DNA from: Cherax quadricarinatus
Taxonomy: Eukaryota > Arthropoda > Malacostraca > Decapoda > Parastacidae
Assembly (NCBI RefSeq): GCF_038502225.1
Contig: NC_091323.1
Location: forward strand, 24,435,845-24,499,844
Direction: 5' to 3'
DNA: 64,000 bases
Positions 31,986 to 43,600 of this stretch are shown piece by piece. The notes below the pieces were generated by a model that was given only the letters and a program-made list of their open reading frames with translations, made no database searches and had not been told where the DNA came from. Position 1 is the stretch's first letter, and each line of letters opens with the position of its first letter. Made by a program: the position numbers and the translations under genes.

Positions 31986-32338
31986 TAAAATTAAAATTTA
32001 ATTATGACTTAATATTCTGAAGTTTCTTTATTAAAGTGTATAACTTACTACAATGGTTTTCAACATGAAATTATTGAGTTGATTTCACTCTTGCATCTCG
32101 GTTGCACGAGCAACTTTAAGTGACTACCTGAGTTTTATCCTGATTTGCCGAAGTGTAAGTCTTTTCATTTGGTATTCTGTACTGTTGAGCTCTATTTTTC
32201 AACTGATTAAAGCAATATTTTAGTGAAGTTTGTAAAACTGTTAAGGAGGCTTGGCATACAGTGTTTTACTATTTAATGCACATAAACTTTTAGTCTAATA
32301 GTTTTGTTACACTATAAAAACTATATTTACCTTTTAAG

Positions 32339-32483
32339 GCATGAACCACAAGAAGCTGGGGTAGAGCAACTCATCGGAATGAGAGATTTTCGGGAATTGA
32401 GTCGCTTAGTTCGGGATGCTGCAGCAAGTATTCAAATGAAGGAAATGAGAAACCTGCTGGGTACAGTTACTGTGCCTCTCTTG
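32339..32483 (+). CDS. UNC13-like gene, exon e (C2A insertion loop)
   Basis: Acceptor ccttttaag, donor ttg|gtaagc, 145 bases. It completes the Trp codon of VEVW and continues HEPQEAGVEQLIGMRDFREL, then SRLVRDAAASIQMKEMRNLL and GTVTVPLL. The helical stretch between VW and LGTV/LLGTVTVPL is the long insertion that distinguishes the C2A of Munc13-4/BAIAP3 from ordinary C2 domains. Calcium-binding C2 domains have VxDxD after the strand; here the motif is VWHEPQ, with no Asp. Confidence 0.88.
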
Positions 32484-33176
32484 GTAAGCACATACCAGCC
32501 AAATTACTTGATTTTTTTTGTGTTTTGGGAATGTAATGAATTGGTGAATTAGTTTAAATCAATCCTGATGAGATATTGAAGGAAAAGTACTTGGCAAAAC
32601 CAGCTTTTATTAGGACAGTTATGATCTGTTTATAGCTTCATTAAGTCACAATATTGAGCTGAACAGAATGAAACATTGTCCCAGAAAAAGATTGTTCTGC
32701 AGAGTTTTTCACTATTGTTGGCACCATGCCATTTAGTTACAGCCTATCGTATAATGATTGGCTAGTCCTGTAATTGAATAGTGCAGGAGAAATGAGGAAA
32801 TTCATACCTTCTGAGAACTGTAATAGGAAAAGCTTTTGGAGTATAAATAGAATTCTTTCACTTTGGCCACCAAAAAAACCTTGAATCTCCTCTTGTGCTA
32901 TCCCATCTTATGGACACAAGTGAAATTTTAGTCCAGTAAGTGTTGCTATCTGCTGCTCATAGTGAAGACTTGCCAAGCTGCACTTTTAATACCTCTACCA
33001 CACATTACTAGCTCATATTCATGGATTATACCATAAATAACATATGGACACTATTAATATGTAAATAATGAATATTAAGTCTGTAGAATACTATAGAATA
33101 GTGATATAAACTACTTATTTACCTTTGATACAAGATTCACCTCTGTAAATACAATATAATTTTATTTTTCTGTATA
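32484..33176. other. Intron sequence, no feature recognised
   Basis: No coding region or repeat that I can name. A Tigger begins at 33177. Confidence 0.4.
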
Positions 33177-33559
33177 CGGTGAAACCCCAGTTTTCGTCTT
33201 TAATCCGTTCCAGAAGGTCGGCCGAAAACCGATTTGTACGAAAACTGAAGTAATATTTCCCATTAGAAATAATGTAAATCCAATAAATCCGTTCCAGATA
33301 CCCAAAAATATTAACAAAAAATACATTTTATAGAGAATAACTATAGTTTTACATACAGAAAACAATGAGAAGTAAATATAAATGACTAATGAAATCGATA
33401 AATGAACATTTAACATCACTTTTACCTTATTGAAGACTCCTTTATGGAAGATGGTGAGGAGGGGAGAGGGAGGAGAGGTTATTGTTTAGAAAGGGAATCT
33501 CCCTCCATAAGGACTTCATGTATCAAAGCTCTATCTGGGGTTACTTCCCTTCTTTGTCT

Positions 33560-35712
33560 TTTACTGGCACTAGGACCATCTTGAGTCACTGGTACCCTGT
33601 CGCACAAAAAATCTGTCGAGAGAGGCCCGTTTCTGACGTCTCTTTAAGATTTGCCTAAAATGGGACACGGCATTGTCACTGAATGTATTGCTGACATAGC
33701 TTGCAGCAGCATTGTTAGGGTGATATTTCTCCACAAAATTCTGCACCTCACTCCACTTTGCACAAATGTCTTTAATCACTGAAGAAGGCACATTCTTCCC
33801 TTTCTTCCTCCTCCTCCTATGAAGCAATTTCCTCAGCTAAGGTCTGTTGCTGTTCCAGATGAAGGTCTTGCAGCTCTTAAGATTAAAATGTTTATTTTGA
33901 GAAATTACATGGTTGTACAGAGGAATATAATAGATGGGTGTACATGCCAAAAGCCCCTTTGAAATGTTGAGCATTTTGGGCAAATTTGAAGATTAACTTT
34001 AGATTAGGAAGGCAATACATAATTCGTATGGTTATTAGATGAGTTACAGTGAGTACAGGAGAACCAAATATTCTATCAGGTAATGCTACATGGTTTTGAT
34101 AAGTCTAGTAGAGACTTGTTACACTATTGAATTAGTTAATAAAGATTACAGTATTAAACTGTAACAATTTAAAAAAAGTTACAATATGATGTTTTACAGT
34201 TTAGTACTATTTAAAACAATGAAAAACAGACATCCTGATTTCGAAGTAGTAAATGGTTGAACATTTGTCAGCATAATGAGTTGCTTTTGAGAAACTGGTA
34301 GTGATTAGGTACGGTTTGTCTGGTTAATTTTGGGTGATGTGATTTCTTATTAGGGCTTTAAACTGATTTGCAGACAAGGGTCCTTAAGTGGTGTCCTTCA
34401 ATGGTTAGCTCTTCCCTGTGGTTGTCCACCAACTCTTCCACATCCTGGCCACTCCCCTCCAACCCCATGGACTTCCCCAAAGACACAGTGGATTCTACAA
34501 TAGGCATAAGGTCATCAGGGTCACCATCAAACCCTTCAAAATCCTTCTGGAGAACATATTCTGGCCATGGTTTTCTCCAAGAGTTAATCGTCCTGGAAGT
34601 CACTCCCTGCCAAGCCTTATCTATAAGGCTTATGCAGTTGAGGATATTGAAGGGATTCCTCCAGAACTCTTACGGTCAGTTCAGTGTCCGAAGTCACTTC
34701 AAAGCACCTTTGAAACGTTGCTTTGATGTAGAGTTTTTTGAAGTGTGAAATGCCCTGCTAGTCCATGGATGAGAGGAGTGATATTAGGAGGGGGGGAAAC
34801 TTCATTGTGATGAAACAAAACTTCCCCAACAATTGGTCTTCCAAGTCTGGAGGATGAGCAGGAGTATTGTCCATTACCAGGAGGCACTTGAGTGGTAATT
34901 TATTTTCCAGGAGGTATTTCTTCACACTCGGGTCAAACATTTCATTGACCCACTCAATGAAAATTTGCCTTGTGACCCATGCCTTATTGTTAGCCTTCCA
35001 CATCACACACAATTTACTCTTCATGACATTGTTTTTCTTGGACACACTGGGATTTTCAGAGTGATACACCAGCATTACCACAGAACAAAAAAGTTAGCCT
35101 ATCCTTCATAGGCTTGTGTCCTGGCAGTGCCTTTCCCTCCTGCATGATGTAGGCCCTCTGGCATTTTCTTCCAAAAGAGGCCTGTTTTGTCACAGTTGAA
35201 GACTTGTTGGGGAAGGAATCCTTCAGCCTCTATGTACTCCTTGAATTCATCAACGAATTCTTCAGCCCCACATTTGTCCGAACTTGCAGCCTTGCCATGC
35301 CTTACCACTGTGTATGCCACTTTGCTTCTTGAATCTGTTGAACCAGCAGCACTCGTTCCAGGCATTTTCTTTACAAGATCTGCATGCAGCTGCCTTGCCT
35401 TTTCACAAATTATCACCTCCACAACACTATCTCCCTCTGTTTTTGGGTGTTCCACACTGACAACAACAACATGTCATCTTTAATTGTTTGCCATCTCTGT
35501 ATCATTAGCACATTTACCCCTTTCACAACATAAGCTTCCTTGATTTCGTTTTTCTTCGCCAGGATGGAACTGATCGTTGATTTGGACTTCCCATATGTCC
35601 TGGTGAGCTTGGCCACACGTATGCCACTTTCACATTTTTCTTTCTTGAATTCTATCATGTTTCTCGCCTTCTTTACCAAAGGACTGGCACTCGAAACTTT
35701 CTTTGGCCCCAT
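33560..35712 (-). pseudogene. Tigger transposase, broken
   Basis: Pieces in order on the minus strand: N-terminal helix-turn-helix (35712-35413, MGPKKVSSASPLVKKARNMI), CENP-B-like second DNA-binding domain (35455-35230, IICEKARQLHADLVKKMPGT), the first catalytic Asp region (FNCDKTGLFWKK; Glu to Lys next to the catalytic Asp), the second Asp (LLVMDNTPAHPPD) and a damaged third region near 34760. The C-terminal part is at 33827-33570. Several frameshifts and the insertion make it non-functional. Confidence 0.85.
33884..34392 (-). mobile_element. Retroelement 3'-end insertion inside the Tigger
   Basis: About 510 bp that is absent from other Tigger copies. The short direct repeat cttaag flanks it (33877-33882 and 34383-34388). 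Part of it (gcattttgggcaaattt) matches the 3' UTR of the LINE fragment at 9206-9835, so I read it as a 5'-truncated LINE or LINE-tailed SINE. No intact coding region. Confidence 0.55.
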
Positions 35713-36053
35713 GGATGCTTACTTAGCATTTGCAAGCACAAAAAACAATGGATTATTACGAAATGCTTTGGATGAACATGCAGAGTAATGCTCGGTGAAC
35801 AAGTCATGAATGTATGAGCGACTGTGTCCCACGAGCAGGCAGACATGTCTGGTATGGACGATTTCCAAGTGGATGTACGAAAATGGGGCAAATTTCGCCA
35901 AAAAAAGTGGTTGAAAAAATTGTACGATAACTGGACTGGACAAAAACCTGGGTTCCACTGTACTTTGTTTTGTAGTTAGTTGGTATTTACCCACATTGAA
36001 TACTGAATCAGTGAAATTTGTTCTAAATTATGGGTCTATATATACATTTTATA

Positions 36054-36523
36054 GGTAGTAGGTTGGTAGACAGCAACCGCCCAGGGAGGTACTACCGTCC
36101 TGCCAAGTGAGTGTAAAACGAAAGCCTGTAATTGTTTTACATGATGGTAGGATTGCTGGTGTCCTTTTTTCTGTCTCATGAACATGCAAGATTTCAGGTA
36201 CGTCTTGCTACTTCTACTTACACTTAGGTCACACTACACATACATGTACAAGCACATATATACACACCCCTCTGGGTTTTCTTCTATTTTCTTTCTAGTT
36301 CTTATTCTTGTTTATTTCCTCTTATCTCCATGGGGAAGTGGAACAGAATTCTTCCTCCGTAAGCCATGCGTGTTGTAAGAGGCAACTAAAATGCCGGGAG
36401 CAAGGGGCTAGTAACCTCTTCTCCTGTATATATTACTAAATGTAAAAGGAGAAACTTTCGTTTTTCCTTTTGGGCCACCCCGCCTCGGTGGGATACGGCC
36501 GGTGTGTTGAAAGAAAGAGAAGA
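36054..36523 (+). mobile_element. RTE-derived short element, copy 4 (well preserved)
   Basis: Starts gtagtaggttggtagacagc. The RTE leader runs to about 36440 (tattactaaatgtaaaagg), then passes at once to ttttccttttgggccacccc and the end cggccggtgtgttgaaagaa. Target duplication: tatatatacattttata (36037-36053) against atatatacatttata (36524-36538). Of all copies this one shows the leader-to-tail join most clearly. Confidence 0.88.
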
Positions 36524-36539
36524 ATATATACATTTATAC

Positions 36540-37079
36540 TGAAGAAATTAAGCTCTTATTGTGTTACAATACCAGAATTCTAAGTTAGGCATACATATTT
36601 TTATCCCTGTTTGACATACCTAATGGTAAGTCTGAATTGGGGATGGGATGATACTAAAAAATTTGCCATTACAAATACTCAGTTTTATGTGGATACCCAC
36701 TAATAATGATACTTATGCTCAATTTTAGGGTGATATTGATACTAGCAAAATTAGCTGTTACAGTACTGCCAATACCAATACTTTGACACACCTCTTGTCA
36801 GAATGCTTTCGTCCACTACTTTTTTGTTTTTAGACAATTTTTGATGATAATGGTCTTAGGAAGAGTTAACTTTCAGTAATAATGATGCTTCTTGGGAACC
36901 AACTTAAATGATGTATGACATGTTGAAAGGTTGATTCATCCACCTCTGCACATTATATTTACAGTATTCCAAATAAGACCATCACTGGTATACTGGACTA
37001 AAAAAAAATACTATAGTATGTAAATAAATGACAAGTTCATACACAATCATATTTGTTACTATGTTTGTTGGTATTTCAG
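36540..37079. other. Intron sequence, no feature recognised
   Basis: No supported feature up to the next exon acceptor (gtatttcag). Confidence 0.4.
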
Positions 37080-37229
37080 GAATTAAAAGAGCAAAGTATA
37101 GAAGGCTGGTATAACTTGACCAAGAGCAAGGAAGAAGACACGAGTCAAGCATCTCTTGGAGAAAACTGTAAGCAAAGCAAGAAGAGAGGAAGTATACGTC
37201 TGAGCCTTAAAGTGTCCACTGTAGCTGAG
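37080..37229 (+). CDS. UNC13-like gene, exon f (end of C2A)
   Basis: Acceptor gtatttcag, donor gag|gtacaa, 150 bases in phase 0. It reads ELKEQSIEGWYNLTKSKEED, then a Lys/Ser-rich loop, then RGSIRLSLKVSTVAE. EGWYNL and GSIRLSLKV are the last two strands of a C2 domain (compare the family pattern W-F/Y-x-L ... G-x-I/V-x-L-x-L-x). Confidence 0.9.
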
Positions 37230-37960
37230 GTACAATTTATTTTTGTATGATTATTGAAATCTTTACTATACATCTGAATACTAGTATTAATCATGAGTAA
37301 CCTTGTTAGGAAGTTAAAAGTTATACAAAAATTGTAGTAAATAGTTTGTAAGTAGGACCCAATAATTATGTTGGAATCTGTTACAAAAGTGAGTAATAGT
37401 AGTGATTGCATGTGTAATAGTTGCAAGCAAAATTACAATTTAGTACGGATATTCTTTAACCCCTTAACTGTCCAAACATAGATCTACGTTTTATTTTTCC
37501 TGCCTCTAAACTTGGCACGATTGACCTGAGATCCTGGTCAGCACAGAATGGGTCTTAACACTTGGTGTGTGCAGTATTAGAAAGTCTGGGACCAGTTAGT
37601 ATCTTGTAGGAGCACCAGTTTAATTGAGCGCCAGCTAGAGCAAACAGTGCGGCAAACACCTGGAATTCACTGATGTCATGTAGTATTAACACTTCCATTT
37701 TAAGAGAAAAGTGATGTTGACTTTGAGGTGGATGTGGCCACAAATGTTCAAGGAAATACAAAAAGTCTCAATAATAACCCATGTGCAACATTTGTGCAAT
37801 ACCCTTTCAATTTTGGTACCACTGGTAGTGTCATCCTGCCAGAATGTCTTATAACCTATGCCCTAAGTAAAGAGAAACAATTGTGGAATGTGCAGTACAT
37901 GTTCGGCAGGCTGGCTGGCTGGCCGGCGACTGACTGATTGACTGTGGCTGTCTCTGTCTG

Positions 37961-37980
37961 TCTGTCTGTCTGTCTGTATC
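37961..37980. repeat. (GTCT)n microsatellite
   Basis: Short GTCT repeat just left of the Tigger insertion. A longer, imperfect GACA-type tract (complementary motif) lies at 40575-40665 on the other side, so the two could pair. Confidence 0.8.
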
Positions 37981-37998
37981 TATATCTGTTTCTATCTA

Positions 37999-40371
37999 CA
38001 GTGGAACCTCAAAAATCGAACGTATCACATATCAAACGTTTCGAAAATAGGACCATTTTTTCGGACAAACTGTGTCCCTATTATCGAACGCGCCCCTATT
38101 TTCGGACCGCCGGGTACGGGACCTGTCTGCTGGCCCGCTCTGTCCGCGTCCCCGCGCAGGCGCCGTGAGCAGTCTAGCTTTGTTTATGCTTGAGTGAACA
38201 CTAACCTGCGCTCTCATTCACGCATTTTACAATTACACGTATTTCGTTGTGTTTAGTGCTTGTGGGACTGTGAAATAAGCTACCATGGGCCCAAAGAAAC
38301 TTGCTAGTGGTACCCCTGTGGTAAAGAAAGTGAGAAACACCATAGATGTGAAGAAGGAAATAATACAGAAGTATGAGAGTGGTGTGAGACTTGTTGAGCT
38401 TGCCAGGATGTATGGGAAAAACAAGTCGACCATCGGTTCTATCCTGGCAAAGAAAGAACAAATCAAGGAAGCTGATGTTGCGAAAGATGTTAATATGCTA
38501 ACCAAAAAAAAGATCACAAATAGTTGAAGAGGTTGAGAAGTTGTTGCTGGTGTGGATCAAGGATAAAGAGATTGCAGGTGATCGTGTTTCAGAGATGATT
38601 ATTTGCGAAAAGGCAAGGAAGTTGCATGCCGATCTGGTACAGAAAACTCCTGGAACCAGTGCTGATAGTGAATTTAAGGCCAGCAGAGGCTGGTTTGACA
38701 GATTTAAGAAGCGTAGTGGCATACACAATGTTGTAAGACATGGTGAGGCAGCTAGTTCAGTCAAATGGGTGGCTGAGAAGTTTGTACAGGAGTTTAAGGG
38801 GTACATAGACAGTGAAGAATTCAAACCTGAACAAGTGTTTAATTGTGACGAAACAGGCTTGTTTTGGAAGACAATGCCAAAAAGGACCTTCATCACAGGA
38901 GGAAAAGGCACTGCCAGGACACAAGCCTATGAAAGACAGGCTTACTCTTTTATTCTGTGCTAATGCTAGTGGTGATTTTAAAGTGAAGCCTTTACTTGTG
39001 TATCATTCAGAAAATCCCAGTGTGTTTAAGAAAAACAATGTCTTTAAGAACAAGTTATGTGTCTTGTGGAAAGCTAATCATAAGGCATGGGTCACAAGAC
39101 AAATTTTCAAAGAGTGGGTCTATGAAGCGTTTGGCCCCAGTGTGAAAAAATACCTCCAGGAAAAGAAATTGCCACTCAAGTGCCTCCTGTTAATGGATAA
39201 TGCTCCTGCTTATCCTCCAAACTTATTAGACCTCTTGTCTAAGGACTTCAGTTTTATAAAAGTGAAGTTCTTGCCTCCTAACACCACTCCTCTCCTCCAG
39301 CCCATGGACCAGCAGGTCATTTCTAACTTCAAAAAATTCTACACAAAAGCAGTGTTTGAAAAGTGCTTTGAAGTGACCACAGACACTAAGTTGACCCTAA
39401 GAGAGTTCTGGAGGAATCACTTCAACATCTACAACTCCATAAGCCTTATAGGTAAGGCTTGGGAGGAAGTGACTTCCAGGACTTTGAACTCTGCTTGGAG
39501 ACAATTGTGGCCAGATTGTGTCTAAAAGAGGGATTTTGAAGGGTTTGAGGCTGACCCTGACCCTGACCCAGCTCACCCTCTGCCTGTTGTGGACTCTATT
39601 GTGGCATTGGGGAACACCCAGGGGTTGGAGGTGAGTGGTGAGGATGTGGAAGAGTTGGTGGAGGACCACAGGGAAGAGCTAACCACTGAAGAGCTGCAAG
39701 AGCTTCATCTGGAGCAGTATCAGACCACAGCTGAGGAACTTGCTTCAGAGGAGGAGGAAGAGGGAGTGGATGAAGTGCCTTCTTCAAAGATTAAGGAGAT
39801 TTGTGCCAAGTGGAATGATGTCCAAATGTTTGTGCAGAAGTTCCACCCTGAGCAAACTGAAACAAGCCATCTTTGCAACAATTTCAGTGACAGAACCATG
39901 TCCCATTTTAGGGAAATGTTAGAGGTACCAGAAACAGAGGACTGTGGACAGTTATTTTGTGAGACAGGGGTCCAGTGACTCTCAAGCTGGTCCTAGCGGC
40001 ATTAAAAAACGGAGAAGGGAAGTAACCCCAGAGAGGGCTTTACCTGAAGTCCTCATGGAGGGGGATTCTCCTTCCAAACACTAACCCCAACTCCCTCTCT
40101 CCTCCTCCCTATCTTCCAGATGCCATCAACAATCTTCAATAAAGGTAAGTAAAAATGTTATTTTATATGTATTACTATACATAATTAAAACTATAGTATT
40201 TGTTGTATGTAAAACTGTAATTAATCTCTATAAAATGTATTTTTTGTGTGAATATTTTTGGGCTTCTGGAACAGATTAATTGTATTTCCATTATTTCTTA
40301 TGGGAAATATTGCTTCGAATTTCAGAACTAGCTCCTGGAACAGATTAAGTTCGATTTTTGAGGTTCCACTT
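37999..40371 (+). mobile_element. Tigger-type DNA transposon, nearly complete
   Basis: TA at 37997-37998 and 40372-40373. Left end cagtggaacctcaaaaatcg, right end cgatttttgaggttccact with the last base changed. The 2,373 bp length is normal for Tigger. It sits in the piggyBac-like element of 37460-42204. Confidence 0.92.
38285..40083 (+). pseudogene. Tigger transposase (pogo/CENP-B type, DDD), a few lesions
   Basis: N-terminal HTH (MGPKKLASGTPVVKKVRNTI, SKSTIGSIL-type helix), a second Tc5/CENP-B HTH (IICEKARKLHADLVQKTPGT, GWFDRFKKRSGI), then the DDE_1 catalytic core: FNCDETGLFWKTMPKRTF, LLLMDNAPAYPPN and TTPLLQPMDQQVISNF hold the three catalytic Asp residues. The C-terminal tail is acidic (EDVEELVEDHREELTTEELQ). 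Lesions: an extra A in an A-run near 38507, a frameshift near 38932, a stop at 39523 (WPDCV then TAA/G) and one near 39920. It is close to functional but not open. Confidence 0.88.
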
Positions 40372-40389
40372 TATCTCTGTCTCACAGGA

Positions 40390-40445
40390 GCACACACATA
40401 CATAGTGTAGATTACCTAGGATAACCCAAAAAATCCAGACAGTCC
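40390..40445 (-). mobile_element. SINE-like fragment
   Basis: The block gattacctaggataaccca plus aaaaaatccagacag matches the dispersed family at 3569-3775 and 17646-17850. Only about 55 bp remains. Confidence 0.55.
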
Positions 40446-41029
40446 TATACTGTGCTTGTAGATAAAATGCATAGTAAGCATGACTGGCAAGTAATATGTA
40501 TTTACACTTGCTCAGGAATCATACGTGACGACTGCATCATGTGTAATACCTGTTGGTTTACGAGTGGCTCTCTCTGAGACAGAGCGAGACAAACAGAGAC
40601 AGAAAGACAGATAAGCAGAGACAGATAAACAGAGCTAGACACAGACAGACAGATACAGACATGTTTGTGTAATGGTAAAAACAAATACATAAAGGCAAGG
40701 ATGTGAACGCTCATCAAATGTCACCACTGCTGCACTGTCAGCAGTGGAGTGACACTCGTCTTACACGACGCTTCAAGGAAGATTAATAATAATAATAATT
40801 TTTTTAACAATTCGGCCGTCTCCCTGCATATCCAAAACATTGCTGGGACCTATAAATACTGTGTATATATTTGTAGACAACAGTATGTGACTAAGGTAGG
40901 TGAAAATGTTCACTTGTCACTGTCACTTTGTGTGTGACTATTTGAGTACTATTTCAGTACCTAATATTAGTGTCAGAACAAAGATTAGCTATGAAATCAC
41001 AAGAACTACTACATATTGTAATTTTTATT

Positions 41030-41908
41030 TTATTTTATTATCACACTGGCCGATTCCCACCAAGGCAGGGTGGCCCGAAAAAGAAAAACTTTCACCATCA
41101 TTCACTCCATCACTGTCTTGCCAGAAGGGTGCTTTACACTACAGTTTTTAAACTGCAACATTAACACCCCTCCTTCAGAGTGCAGGCACTGTACTTCCCA
41201 TCTCCAGGACTCAAGTCCGGCCTGCCGGTTTCCCTGAACCCCTTCATAAATGTTACTTTGCTCACACTCCAACAGCACGTCAAGTATTAAAAACCATTCG
41301 TCTCCATTCACTCCTATCAAACACGCTCACGCATGCCTGCTGGAAGTCCAAGCCCCTTGCACACAAAACCTCCTTTACCCCCTCCCTCCAACCTTTCCTA
41401 GGCCGACCCTTACCCCGCCTTCCTTCCACTACAGACTGATACACTCTTGAAGTCATTCTGTTTCGCTCCATTCTCTCTACATGTCCGAACCACCTCAACA
41501 ACCCTTCCTCAGCCCTCTGGACAACAGTTTTGGTAATCCCGCACCTCCTCCTAACTTCCAAACTACGAATTCTCTGCATTATATTCACACCACACATTGC
41601 CCTCAGACATGACATCTCCACTGCCTCCAGCGTTCTCCTTGCTGCAACATTCATCACCCATGCTTCACACCCATATAAGAGCGTTGGTAAAACTATACTC
41701 TCATACATTCCCCTCTTTGCCTCCAAGGACAAAGTTCCTTGTCTCCACAGACTCCTAAGTGCACCACTCACCCTTTTCCCCTCATCAATTCTATGATTCA
41801 CCTCATCCTTCATAGACCCATCCGCTGACACGTCCACTCCCAAATATCTGAATACATTCACTTCCTCCATACTCTCTCCCTCCAATTTGATATCCAATCT
41901 TTCATCAT
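41030..41908 (-). mobile_element. RTE-clade LINE fragment, old subfamily
   Basis: Minus strand. A 3' tail (attatcacactggccgattc and ccaccaaggcagggtggccc) and the last 205 codons of the protein (41897-41280: MEEVNVFRYLGVDVSADGSM ... LLRWFGHVERMERNRMTSR ... KGRPRKGWREGVKE). The frame is open to its natural stop. Truncated at the point before the catalytic FADD region. Nearly the same sequence as the matching part of 44868-47754. Confidence 0.88.
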
Positions 41909-42049
41909 CAGAACATAAAAATTATACAAATTAAAAAATGAGGAAAAACGGTATATCGGCAACACTTCTGCAAGCGGCAGCGCTTCATGTTGCTGTCAGG
42001 CGAGCAGCAAGCGCCGACTTTGTGGCCTTATATCTCTGTAAGCACTGAT

Positions 42050-42081
42050 TCTAATTTTTTTTTTTTTTTACATTATGTAAG

Positions 42082-42144
<63 letters not shown>
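42050..42144. repeat. Long poly-T tract
   Basis: Two T runs; the larger, 42086-42144, is about 58 bases. It lies close to the right end of the piggyBac-like element and does not look like the tail of a recognisable retroelement. Confidence 0.85.
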
Positions 42145-42149
<5 letters not shown>

Positions 42150-42393
42150 TCAGGGTGTTGGGTGAGAGAACATAGCATAGATCTACGTTTGGACAGTTAA
42201 GGGGTTAATAATGTTTTAGTAGTGTGAGACATTCTAAAGTTAAATCTAACATGAGGTGAAGGAATGGTGAGAAAAACATGGCCTTGGATGGCTTACATTA
42301 CTTCATGTGAGAATTACGTAGGAATTTATCAAGGCAGGTGATGGTAAAGATTGTATGTTGAAAAGCATTGTCCTAGTTGGTGAATAATACAAA

Positions 42394-42842
42394 GGTAGTA
42401 AGCTGGTAGACAGCAACTTCCCAGGGAGGCACTACCATCCTGCCAAGTGAGTGCAAAACGAAAACCTGTAATTCTCTTACATAATGGTAGGATTGCTGGT
42501 GTCTTTCTTTCTGTCTTATAACCATGCAAGATTTCAGGTACATCTTGCTACTTTTACTTAGGTCACACTACACATGCATGTACAAGCATATATATGCACA
42601 CACCCCTCTGGGTTTTCTTCTATTTTCTTATTAGTTCTTGTTTATTTCCTTTTGTCTTGGTGGGGAAGTGGAATAGAATTCTTCCTCTTTAAGCTATGCA
42701 TGTCTTAAGAGGCGACTAACATGCCAGGAGCAAGGGGCTAGTAACCCTTTCTCCTGTATACATTACTAAAGTCAGGAAGAGAAACTTCAGATTTTCTTTT
42801 CGGGCCACCCTGCTTTGGTGAGATACAGCTGGTTTGTGAAAA
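42394..42842 (+). mobile_element. RTE-derived short element, copy 5
   Basis: Starts gtagtaagctggtagacagc, middle ggggaagtggaatagaattc, and ends in the terminal RTE block (gggccaccctgctttggtga, then acagctggtttgtga). More diverged than copy 4. Directly followed by an RTE 3' fragment. Confidence 0.83.
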
Positions 42843-42854
42843 GCAGAATTAGCT

Positions 42855-43600
42855 CGCATTAGCGGGAGGGAGTATGGAAGAGGTGAATGTTTTCAGATAT
42901 TTGGGAGTAGACTTGTCAGCAAGTAGGTTTATGAAGGACGAGGTAAACCATAGAATTGATAAAGAAAAAAAAAGTGGGTAGTGCACTGAGGTGTCTGTGT
43001 AGACAAAGTAATCAGTGGTGCCAAAGAAGGAAATGTATGAGAGTATAGTGATACCAACACTTTTATATGGGTATGAAGCATGGGTTGTAAATGCTGCTGC
43101 AAGAAGGAGGCTGAAGGCAGTGGAGATGTGTTTAAGGGCAATGTGTAGTGTAAATATTATATACAGAGAATTTGTAATGTGGAAATTAGGACATGTGGAG
43201 TTACTAAAAGTATTATTCAGCAGACTGAGGAGGGGTTATTGAGGAGGTTTGGTCATTTAGACAGGATGGAGCAAAATAGGATGACTTGGTGTATAAATCT
43301 GTAGTGGAGGGGAGGATTTGGTAGGGGTTGTTCTAGGAAAGGATGGAGGGGGAGGGTAAAAAAAACATTTTATGTGCAAGGGGCTTGGACATACAACAGG
43401 TATGTGTGAGCATGTTAGATGGGAATGAATGAAGACAAATGGTTTTTGGGACTTGACAAGCTGTTGGAGTGTCAGCAGGATAATATTTGAAGGGATTCAG
43501 GGAAACTGGTTAGCCAGACTTAGTCCTGGAGGTGGGAAGTACAATGCTTTCACTTTAAAGCAAGAGTTTGGAATATTTGCTCTTTGGGGTGACATGTGAC
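42855..43600 (+). mobile_element. RTE-clade LINE fragment, C-terminal region, decayed
   Basis: Readable pieces: MEEVNVFRYLGVDLSA, MYESIVIPTLLYGYEAWVVN, AARRRLKAVEMCLRAMCSVN, then the end of the UTR (tggaggtgggaagtacaatg). Several frameshifts, and no poly-A tail. Confidence 0.82.

Larger units (their letters stand above)
33177..35960 (-). mobile_element. Tigger-type transposon, decayed, with one internal insertion
   Basis: TA at 33175-33176 and 35961-35962. The left inverted repeat is mutated (cggtgaaaccccagttttcg), the right one is ggttccactg. The coding strand is minus. Without the insertion at 33884-34392 it is about 2.3 kb, the usual size for an autonomous Tigger. Confidence 0.87.
37460..42204. 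mobile_element. piggyBac-like element with TTAA ends, host of later insertions
   Basis: TTAA at 37456-37459 and 42205-42208. The ends are inverted repeats of about 30 bp: ccccttaactgtccaaacat at the left and its complement tttggacagttaagggg at the right. TTAA duplication and an end beginning CCC are piggyBac features. The interior holds a Tigger (37999-40371), an RTE fragment (41030-41908), GTCT/GACA repeats and a long poly-T. No piggyBac transposase was recognised, so it is a non-autonomous element of about 1.4 kb before the insertions. Confidence 0.78.

Noticed and set aside
34368..34748. 126-codon open frame on the plus strand
   Set aside because: Antisense shadow of the Tigger transposase C-terminal region.
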